Below, piece by piece: positions 1-4,970 of a stretch of 6,302 nt of DNA (position 1 is its first letter; each line of letters starts with the position of its first letter). The position numbers and the translations under genes were made by a program. The notes below the pieces were generated by a model that saw only the letters and a program-made list of their open reading frames with translations, did no database searches and was not told where the DNA came from. This DNA comes from Cytophagales bacterium (GTDB taxonomy: Bacteria > Bacteroidota > Bacteroidia > Cytophagales > Cyclobacteriaceae), in the NCBI GenBank assembly GCA_020063545.1, contig JAGUUF010000211.1, forward strand, positions 1 to 6,302, in the 5' to 3' direction.

Positions 1-1108
1 ACTGCAACACCTCGCCTACCGATTGATCCACCACACCCATCGCTTCAGAATTTCCCAACTTGGTTTTGGTTTGACCCTCGAACTGGGGTTCGGCCACTTT
101 AACCGAAATCACGGCTGTTAACCCTTCCCGGAAATCATCGCCATTAATATCGATTTTAACCTTATCCAATAAACCCGACTTATCGGCATAGGCTTTTAGC
201 GTACGGGTAAGTGCCCTGCGAAAACCGGCAACATGGGTTCCTCCTTCGTGGGTATTGATGTTGTTAACATACGATACCAGGTTTTCGCTGAACGAAGTGT
301 TGTAGCTCAGTGCCACCTGCACGGGAATGCCGCCCCGGTCGCTTTCGATGTATATCGGCTTCGGGATAAGTTTGTCGCGGGTGGCATCTATGTATTCCAC
401 AAATTCGGGCAAGCCGCCCTGCGATAAAAACTCGCTGGTGCGTGGAGTGCCGTTCTCATCCTTTTCACGAAGATCGGTTAATGTTATCCGGATGCCTGGA
501 TTTAAAAATGCCAGTTCGCGCAGGCGGGTGGCAATGGTTTCGTAATTGTATTCGGTAACCGTAAAAATTTGTTTGTCGGGTAAAAACCTTACGGTGGTGC
601 CACGCCTTTCCGATTCACCGGTAACCTTAACGGGATGCTGAGGAACTCCGCGGTGGTATTCCTGCTCCCATATTTTGCCATCGCGGTAAACGGTGGCATG
701 AAGCACTTCGGAAAGGGCGTTTACACACGATACTCCCACACCGTGAAGGCCCCCGGAAACTTTGTAGGTATTCTTATCGAATTTGCCCCCGGCATGAAGA
801 ACCGTCATTACTACCTCCAGGGCCGACCGTTTTTCCTTTTCGTGCATGTCGGTGGGTATGCCACGGCCGTTATCCTCAACCGTAACGGAATTATCTTCAT
901 TTACCGTAACCTGTATCGTATCGCAATAGCCGGCCAGGGCCTCGTCAATGGAGTTATCCACTACCTCCCAAATCAGATGATGCAGGCCTTTAACGCTAAC
1001 ATCGCCTATGTACATGGCCGGGCGCTTGCGAACGGCCTCCAGACCCTCTAAAACCTGTATATTACTGGCTGAATAATTGGCGGGTTTCCGCTCTTTGGTT
1101 GCACTCAT
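1..1108 (-). CDS. gyrB: DNA gyrase subunit B, N-terminal part (cut by left window edge)
   Basis: This is the ATPase subunit of DNA gyrase, which with GyrA introduces negative supercoils into DNA in the cytoplasm. The 369 visible codons cover the GHKL ATPase domain and most of the transducer domain; the TOPRIM and C-terminal parts lie beyond position 1. Visible motifs are LEAVRKRPAMYIG (23-35), the ATP/Mg helix EVVDNSIDEA (48-57, with E48 as the expected general base), DNGRGIP (79-85), the lid loop SGGLHGVGVS (118-127) and RRGTTVRF (168-175). R142 in YRDGK appears to match the coumarin-contacting arginine of E. coli GyrB. The ATG at 1108 is well fixed: an in-frame TAA lies two codons upstream (TAA GGA ATG), and the family motif begins about 20 residues later. 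The frame is open to the edge with no frameshift. The motif set and the sequence after GLHHL favour GyrB over ParE. The upstream AGGA abuts the ATG, too close to act as a normal ribosome binding site. Confidence 0.97.
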   Translation of the reverse strand, partial: MSATKERKPANYSASNIQVLEGLEAVRKRPAMYIGDVSVKGLHHLIWEVVDNSIDEALAGYCDTIQVTVNEDNSVTVEDNGRGIPTDMHEKEKRSALEVVMTVLHAGGKFDKNTYKVSGGLHGVGVSCVNALSEVLHATVYRDGKIWEQEYHRGVPQHPVKVTGESERRGTTVRFLPDKQIFTVTEYNYETIATRLRELAFLNPGIRITLTDLREKDENGTPRTSEFLSQGGLPEFVEYIDATRDKLIPKPIYIESDRGGIPVQVALSYNTSFSENLVSYVNNINTHEGGTHVAGFRRALTRTLKAYADKSGLLDKVKIDINGDDFREGLTAVISVKVAEPQFEGQTKTKLGNSEAMGVVDQSVGEVLQ

Positions 1109-1130
1109 TCCTTAACGTCTAATAAACCAA

Positions 1131-1138
1131 CAAAAATA
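1131..1138 (-). promoter_or_regulatory. candidate Bacteroidota -7 element for gyrB
   Basis: On the minus strand this reads TATTTTTG, a perfect match to the Bacteroidota -7 consensus TAnnTTTG. It lies 22 bp upstream of the gyrB ATG, which would leave a short 5' leader. No convincing TTTG (-33) element is seen at the usual spacing of about 19 bp, and the region is A/T-rich, so a chance match is possible. Confidence 0.35.
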
Positions 1139-1275
1139 CGGAATTTTGCCTGAAAACGTAGGAATTAGACCGTTATATGACCTTTAAATCCGGTATATTT
1201 TACGCTTGCGTGCGAGGGGCAACCTTCAGCGAATTCAAGCTATTTACACGTTAGTAACCAACCCACCTATACGTA

Positions 1276-1293
1276 TGCCTGAACCATCAGGCA
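1276..1293 (-). other. perfect 7-bp stem-loop overlapping the ppk2 stop codon
   Basis: On the minus strand it reads TGCCTGA-TGGT-TCAGGCA, a perfect 7-bp stem with a 4-nt loop. The ppk2 stop codon TGA (1289-1287) forms the last three bases of the left arm. The 8-bp palindrome ATACGTAT (1269-1276) follows directly. No T-tract follows on either strand, so this is not a canonical intrinsic terminator. It could be a 3'-end stabiliser, a weak terminator between ppk2 and gyrB, or chance. The rest of the spacer 1109-1286 contains no gene that I can support. Confidence 0.4.
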
Positions 1294-2258
1294 GGTGCCT
1301 CAACTTTGGGTTTCTTACGGCTATTTTTCTTCTTTTTATCCTTGCCATTATCGCCCGAACCATTTTCGGCCATCAGGTGCATTTTGGCTTTCTGAAGCTC
1401 CTGTTTCTGCGCATCGGTAACGATAGGATAACTCAACTTAAGCTGTTCGAACTGGCGGTAAATAATAAACGCAATAGCAAGCCGAGCGTACCACTTGTCA
1501 TCGGCCGGGATGATAAACCACGGAGCGTGATCCTTCGAGGTGTTGTTAAATACATCTTCATACGCCTGCTGGTAATCATCCCAGAAGGCGCGTTCTTTAA
1601 GATCGGAGAGTGAGAACTTCCAGTTTTTTGACGGGTCATCAATGCGTTCCATAAATCGTTTCTTCTGCTCTTTTTTCGAAACGTGCAGAAAGAACTTCAT
1701 GATAATGGTGCCGTTCTGTGCCAGGTTTTTCTCAAACCGGTTAATTTGCTTGTAGCGGTTTTCCCAGAATTTTTTATCAATATCCTTAACCGAATCTATA
1801 CCTGGAATATTTTCATTTAGAATCCACTCGGGATGCACTTTGGTTACGAGCACGTTTTCATAATGCGAGCGGTTATGGATGGCAATTTCCCCGCGTGCCG
1901 GCATGGCCAGGTTGTGGCGCCAGAAGAAATCGTGATCGAGTTCGGTAGAGTTGGGAGCTTTAAAACTATACACCTTTACGCCCAGCGGGTTAAAGCCCGA
2001 CATGATGTGCTTTACCGCCCCATCCTTTCCGGCAGCATCCATAGCCTGGAAGATGATCAGCACACTGTATTGATTATGGGCATAGAGTTTATCCTGTATC
2101 TCGGCCAGGTGCCTCCGGCCAAAGTCCAACAGGGCTTCGGCATCCCGTTTATTGAGTTCCTTACCCTTGTACTTAGTGCTCCAGTCTTTCAGTTTTACCT
2201 TTTTTCCGGGCTTTACTAAGAAATCCTTGATTTTTAGAAGTTTATCGTCTGACAGCAT
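1287..2258 (-). CDS. ppk2: Polyphosphate kinase 2 family protein, class III-like
   Basis: PPK2 enzymes transfer phosphate from inorganic polyphosphate to nucleotides in the cytoplasm; class III members can phosphorylate both AMP and ADP. The 323-residue protein has the P-loop kinase-like fold signature: Walker A QAMDAAGKDG (71-80, D74 and K78), a Walker B-like HNRSHYENV (128-136), the lid/helical stretch WKFSLSDLKERAFWDDY (213-229) and APWFIIPADDKWY (245-257). The NRSHYE form of the second motif and the overall pattern resemble the Meiothermus and Cytophaga class III enzymes recalled from the literature; class is inferred, not computed. Catalytic landmarks are intact, so it should be active. 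The C-terminus (about 293-323) is an added low-complexity tail with a lysine cluster (K306-K318) ending in VEAPA. The ATG at 2258 is preceded by an A/C-rich leader without a Shine-Dalgarno sequence. It is transcribed toward gyrB, 178 bp away, and divergently from the NTF2-like gene. Confidence 0.95.
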   Translation of the reverse strand: MLSDDKLLKIKDFLVKPGKKVKLKDWSTKYKGKELNKRDAEALLDFGRRHLAEIQDKLYAHNQYSVLIIFQAMDAAGKDGAVKHIMSGFNPLGVKVYSFKAPNSTELDHDFFWRHNLAMPARGEIAIHNRSHYENVLVTKVHPEWILNENIPGIDSVKDIDKKFWENRYKQINRFEKNLAQNGTIIMKFFLHVSKKEQKKRFMERIDDPSKNWKFSLSDLKERAFWDDYQQAYEDVFNNTSKDHAPWFIIPADDKWYARLAIAFIIYRQFEQLKLSYPIVTDAQKQELQKAKMHLMAENGSGDNGKDKKKKNSRKKPKVEAPA

Positions 2259-2287
2259 AGTCGTGGTGTTTAATGAAAGTTAAGGTA

Positions 2288-2317
2288 CAAGATTACTCGT
2301 TATAGGCACATGACGAA
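2288..2317 (-). promoter_or_regulatory. weak candidate promoter for ppk2
   Basis: On the minus strand a TAATCTTG (2295-2288) matches the Bacteroidota -7 consensus TAnnTTTG at all but one position. A TTCG (2317-2314), one mismatch from TTTG, lies 18 bp upstream. The -7 element sits 29 bp before the ppk2 ATG. Both halves are imperfect, so this is a guess to be tested by transcription start mapping. Confidence 0.22.
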
Positions 2318-2389
2318 GATCATATATTTCCGGGCTGCATTGCCTTCCTGAAACAAATTTTTAGTAACTTCCCTCACCGCTTAAATAAC

Positions 2390-2404
2390 CCCATTTTCAA
2401 TGGG
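2390..2404 (+). other. small hairpin in the divergent intergenic region
   Basis: CCCATT-TTC-AATGGG forms a perfect 6-bp stem with a 3-nt loop, 54 bp upstream of the ATG at 2459. It could be an operator or a leader hairpin for the NTF2-like gene, but a repeat this short can occur by chance. The rest of 2259-2458 is A/T-rich non-coding DNA. A TATATTTC at 2323-2330 (one mismatch to TAnnTTTG) is the only other promoter-like string seen on the plus strand, and it has no good -33 partner. Confidence 0.25.
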
Positions 2405-2458
2405 TGCTTATTGAATTCAGGGTCAAAATCGGAATTGCTGCTTTAACCTATAAACCGT

Positions 2459-2959
2459 ATGCCTATGAAAAAAGCAATCCTGTTTTTACTTGCCTTTGCC
2501 GTAACTGGCAGCCTGGCCATAGGCCAGGGAAAAACGAAAAGCTCCGCACCCGCCAATGATGAGGTGGTAATCAAATCGTTGATTGAAAAGGAAACCAAAG
2601 CCTTTTTTGAAATTGACCAGAAAACATGGGCCGATTGCTGGGCAAAAGTGCCCTATGCCTTCTGGTCGTTTGCCGATACCACCGATGTCAATTCATTTAC
2701 CGGGTGGGAGGCCATAAACAAGGGTTTCTCCAACTACTTTAAAACCTCGAAGCCGTCAACGGCAAAAATTGAACGAAGCTGGCGGGATATACGCATCTAT
2801 GGAAACGGGGCCTACGCCCGGTTTACCCAGCATGTAAAAGACGACACCGATCGGCCTATGCAGGAAGAAGTGCGTGTGCTTGAAAAAATTAACGGGCAGT
2901 GGAAAATTGTTTGTGTTTCGGTAATTGCTGTGCAAAAAGAAAATCAGCCCATCCGATGA
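2459..2959 (+). CDS. Exported NTF2-like (SnoaL/DUF4440-type) protein
   Basis: A 166-residue protein with a Sec signal peptide: K4-K5, a hydrophobic core (about 6-20) and a plausible signal peptidase I site AIG|QG after G22, with Q at +1 as is common in Bacteroidota. It is therefore predicted to be periplasmic or secreted. The mature part (about 33-160) has the pattern of the NTF2-like cone fold of the SnoaL/DUF4440 group: an N-terminal helix with VIKSLIEKETKAFF (37-50), a tryptophan-rich pocket region (W57, W61, W69), a central helix around WEAINKGFSNYF (83-94), and C-terminal strands including EEVRVLEKINGQWKIV (136-151). Such domains serve as enzymes or ligand-binding scaffolds, and no substrate can be inferred here. 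A second in-frame ATG at 2465 (giving MKKAILF) would make an equally good signal peptide and may be the true start. No Shine-Dalgarno is seen before either. Its TGA ends 1 bp from the stop of the convergent CoA-binding gene. Confidence 0.85.
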   Translation: MPMKKAILFLLAFAVTGSLAIGQGKTKSSAPANDEVVIKSLIEKETKAFFEIDQKTWADCWAKVPYAFWSFADTTDVNSFTGWEAINKGFSNYFKTSKPSTAKIERSWRDIRIYGNGAYARFTQHVKDDTDRPMQEEVRVLEKINGQWKIVCVSVIAVQKENQPIR

Positions 2960-2960
2960 A

Positions 2961-3332
2961 CTAATACTGGCCGGTTCGCAACATAACCAGTGTACAGCCG
3001 TGAACCGGAGTAATGCCGTGTTGCGTTAACTGCTTTTCCAATTCGGGGTTTTCTGTTCCGGGGTTGAATATCACCCGCTTTGGTTTTAATGCCAGGATAT
3101 AGCTGTACCATTCAGGTTGATGGTGAGGGCCAATGTAAAGGGTAACGGTATCCACATCGGCAACAACCGGTTGTTGCCGTAAATCTTCTATCTGTTTTCC
3201 GAAAACTTCACCGCGCCTGATTCCAACCGGCACAATGTCATGGCCGTACTCAGTAAGCAATTCAGCGGCCATATAGGCATACCGCGAAGGGTTTGTTGAT
3301 GCTCCTATAATGACTGTTCTCTTGTTATTCAT
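2961..3332 (-). CDS. CoA-binding domain protein (CoA_binding_2, YccU-like)
   Basis: A 123-residue single-domain Rossmann-fold protein of the CoA_binding_2/YccU type, expected to be cytoplasmic. The N-terminal strand and glycine loop VIIGASTNPSRYAY (7-20) is the nucleotide/CoA-binding signature. It is followed by the YGHDIVPVG strand (29-37), the central DVDTVTLYIGPHHQPE (59-74), and the family's FNPGTENPEL (89-98) and HGCTLVML (111-118), with a conserved-looking cysteine at 113. Length fits the family, so it is complete. Proteins of this group are thought to bind CoA or related nucleotides, but their cellular role is not established. The ATG overlaps the stop of the upstream flavoprotein gene by 4 bp (ATGA, 3332-3329), which implies cotranscription and probably translational coupling. 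The stop is TAG at 2963-2961, one base from the convergent gene's stop. Confidence 0.92.
   Translation of the reverse strand: MNNKRTVIIGASTNPSRYAYMAAELLTEYGHDIVPVGIRRGEVFGKQIEDLRQQPVVADVDTVTLYIGPHHQPEWYSYILALKPKRVIFNPGTENPELEKQLTQHGITPVHGCTLVMLRTGQY
3329..3332 (-). other. ATGA stop/start overlap (translational coupling)
   Basis: The flavoprotein stop TGA (3331-3329) and the CoA-binding protein start ATG (3332-3330) share bases in a 4-bp ATGA. With no Shine-Dalgarno before the second gene, reinitiation by ribosomes finishing the flavoprotein is the likely way it is translated, which would fix the ratio of the two products. Confidence 0.85.
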
Positions 3333-4930
3333 TTAACTGGTATATCGGACAGCAACACTGTTTTTGGTATTATGTTCATGGCTTTACAAACTGCTTCGGC
3401 ACAACGTTCGCCATCCATAGCTGCCGAAACAATGCCACCGGCATATCCTGCGCCCTCGCCACAAGGGTATAGCCCGTTTACCTGCGGATGTTGAAGTAAT
3501 GCCGTCCTCGGAATTCGCACCGGTGAGGAAGTCCGGCTTTCCACACCAACCAGTTGCGCTTCGTTGGTAAGGTAGCCTTTCATTTTGATACCAAAATTCT
3601 TTAAGCCCTGTTTAAGGGCATCCGAAATAAAGGCTGGTAAAACAGCCTGCAAGTCAATGGAAGCGAGGCCGGGCTGATAGGAACTCTCATTTAACGTGTC
3701 GGAAACCTTGCCGTTAAGGAAGTCAACCATGCGTTGTGCCGGTGCAGTTTGGGTGTTTCCGGCAAGCATACAGGCTTGCCGTTCAATCTCCGCCTGGAAA
3801 TACATCCCGGAAAGCGGACCGGCCGAGGCATACGTTGTAAAATCCGGCTGAGCAACGGCAACTACAATGCCTGAGTTGGCAAATTTTGAATCCCTGCGCG
3901 ATGGACTCATGCCGTTAACTACAACTTCACCGGGGGCAGTGGCTGCCGGAACAATAAACCCGCCAGGGCACATGCAAAATGAAAAAACACCCCGCTGGAT
4001 GCCGTTTACGGTGGCCTGGTGAACCAACGAATAAGAACTTGCCGGTAAATTCGGATCGCGTGTTGTGTGGCAATGGTATTGTATTCTGTCGATTAGTTCC
4101 TGCGGATGTTCAATCCGCACCCCTATTGCAAAGGGCTTGGCTTCAATAAGGATTTTCTTTCGGTGCAGCAGTTCATACATGTCGCGGGCAGAGTGACCAG
4201 TGGCCAGTACAACCGCTTCACCCGTTATGGGTTCGCCAGTGGCAAGTTTCACACCGATTGCTTTGCCGGCCGAGATCAGGATATCCACAACCTTCGTATC
4301 AAAATAAATTTCTCCGCCAGCCTGCAGAATTGTATTGCGCAACGCTTCGACCAGTGCGGGAAGTTTATTGGTTCCGATGTGCGGGTGTGCATCGTAACGT
4401 ATATCTTCGCGCGCACCATGGGCTACCAATATCTCAAGGATACGGTACACATCGCCCCGCTTTTTTGATCGGGTGTAAAGCTTCCCATCCGAATAGGTCC
4501 CGGCTCCGCCTTCACCAAAACAATAATTCGATTCTGGATTAACAATATGGTACTTGTTAATGGCAGCCAGATCACGTCTGCGCTTTCTCACATCGCTACC
4601 CCGCTCAACAATTATGGGTTTTATACCCAACTCAATTAACCGAAGGGCTGCAAACAGCCCGGCAGGCCCGCTCCCAACAATAATTACGCGCCTGCTGTTC
4701 CGGACATCCACGTATTCAGGCCTATACCGTTCAGGCTTCGAATCGGCCGGGATAATTTCGCATACTACCCGAACGACAACCTTTTTTGCACGGGCATCGA
4801 TGGATCGTTTAACCGGCCTTACAAAAACTGATCCGCCCGGCTGCAATCCCAGTCGCTGATACAGCACGGATTCAAAGAGTTCAGGCCGGAAGGCTTCTTC
4901 TGGGGTAAGCGTAAGTTCTTTTACCTGCAT
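3329..4930 (-). CDS. FAD-dependent oxidoreductase, COG2509-type (uncharacterised dehydrogenase)
   Basis: A 533-residue cytoplasmic flavoprotein resembling the COG2509 group of uncharacterised FAD-dependent dehydrogenases. Residues 1-75 form a lysine/arginine-rich N-terminal domain that precedes the FAD fold in this group. The dinucleotide fold follows: RVIIVGSGPAGLFAAL (81-96) with GSGPAG at 86-91 and the ribose-binding glutamate E109 in IIVERG. Then come FGEGGAGTYSDGKLYTR (138-154), a second nucleotide-binding strand VVLATGHSARD (240-250), the cysteine motif FCMCPGG (318-324, C319 and C321) and the C-terminal FAD contact region LYPCGEGAGYAGGI (487-500). Length is as expected and no motif is broken. 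The reaction and electron partner are unknown. The ATG at 4930 has no Shine-Dalgarno; it lies 40 bp after the MORN-repeat gene and overlaps the downstream CoA-binding gene by 4 bp. Automated annotation may call it only an NAD(P)/FAD-dependent oxidoreductase. Confidence 0.93.
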   Translation of the reverse strand: MQVKELTLTPEEAFRPELFESVLYQRLGLQPGGSVFVRPVKRSIDARAKKVVVRVVCEIIPADSKPERYRPEYVDVRNSRRVIIVGSGPAGLFAALRLIELGIKPIIVERGSDVRKRRRDLAAINKYHIVNPESNYCFGEGGAGTYSDGKLYTRSKKRGDVYRILEILVAHGAREDIRYDAHPHIGTNKLPALVEALRNTILQAGGEIYFDTKVVDILISAGKAIGVKLATGEPITGEAVVLATGHSARDMYELLHRKKILIEAKPFAIGVRIEHPQELIDRIQYHCHTTRDPNLPASSYSLVHQATVNGIQRGVFSFCMCPGGFIVPAATAPGEVVVNGMSPSRRDSKFANSGIVVAVAQPDFTTYASAGPLSGMYFQAEIERQACMLAGNTQTAPAQRMVDFLNGKVSDTLNESSYQPGLASIDLQAVLPAFISDALKQGLKNFGIKMKGYLTNEAQLVGVESRTSSPVRIPRTALLQHPQVNGLYPCGEGAGYAGGIVSAAMDGERCAEAVCKAMNIIPKTVLLSDIPVK

Positions 4931-4957
4931 GGGGAAGGGAGTTATCCTTCACACGGG

Positions 4958-4965
4958 CAAAGATA
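4958..4965 (-). promoter_or_regulatory. candidate Bacteroidota -7 element for the flavoprotein/CoA-binding pair
   Basis: On the minus strand this reads TATCTTTG, a perfect TAnnTTTG match, inside the 40-bp gap between the MORN-repeat gene and the flavoprotein gene and 27 bp before the flavoprotein ATG. No TTG/TTTG is found at 17-23 bp spacing upstream. If real, the two-gene unit can be transcribed independently of the upstream membrane-protein gene. If not, the three genes may be one operon. Confidence 0.35.
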
Positions 4966-4970
4966 GGGTT

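Noticed and set aside
635..1051. 138-residue plus-strand reading frame
   Set aside because: It lies fully antisense to the gyrB ATPase domain, which has clear family motifs, and its translation resembles no known family.
1106..1113. AAGGA Shine-Dalgarno site before gyrB
   Set aside because: It touches the ATG with no spacer, so it cannot pair productively with the anti-SD sequence; the other genes also lack such sites.
1206..1613. 135-residue plus-strand reading frame with hydrophobic stretch
   Set aside because: It is antisense to the ppk2 3' half. The hydrophobic run comes from the complement of the lysine-rich tail codons and is not evidence of a membrane protein.
1833..2219. 128-residue plus-strand reading frame
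   Set aside because: It is antisense to the conserved PPK2 core, including the Walker motifs.
2961..3000. Imperfect inverted repeat (ACTGG...CCAGT) as a bidirectional terminator at the convergent gene ends
   Set aside because: The arms are only 5 bp, separated by 16 bp, lie inside coding sequence and have no T-tract.
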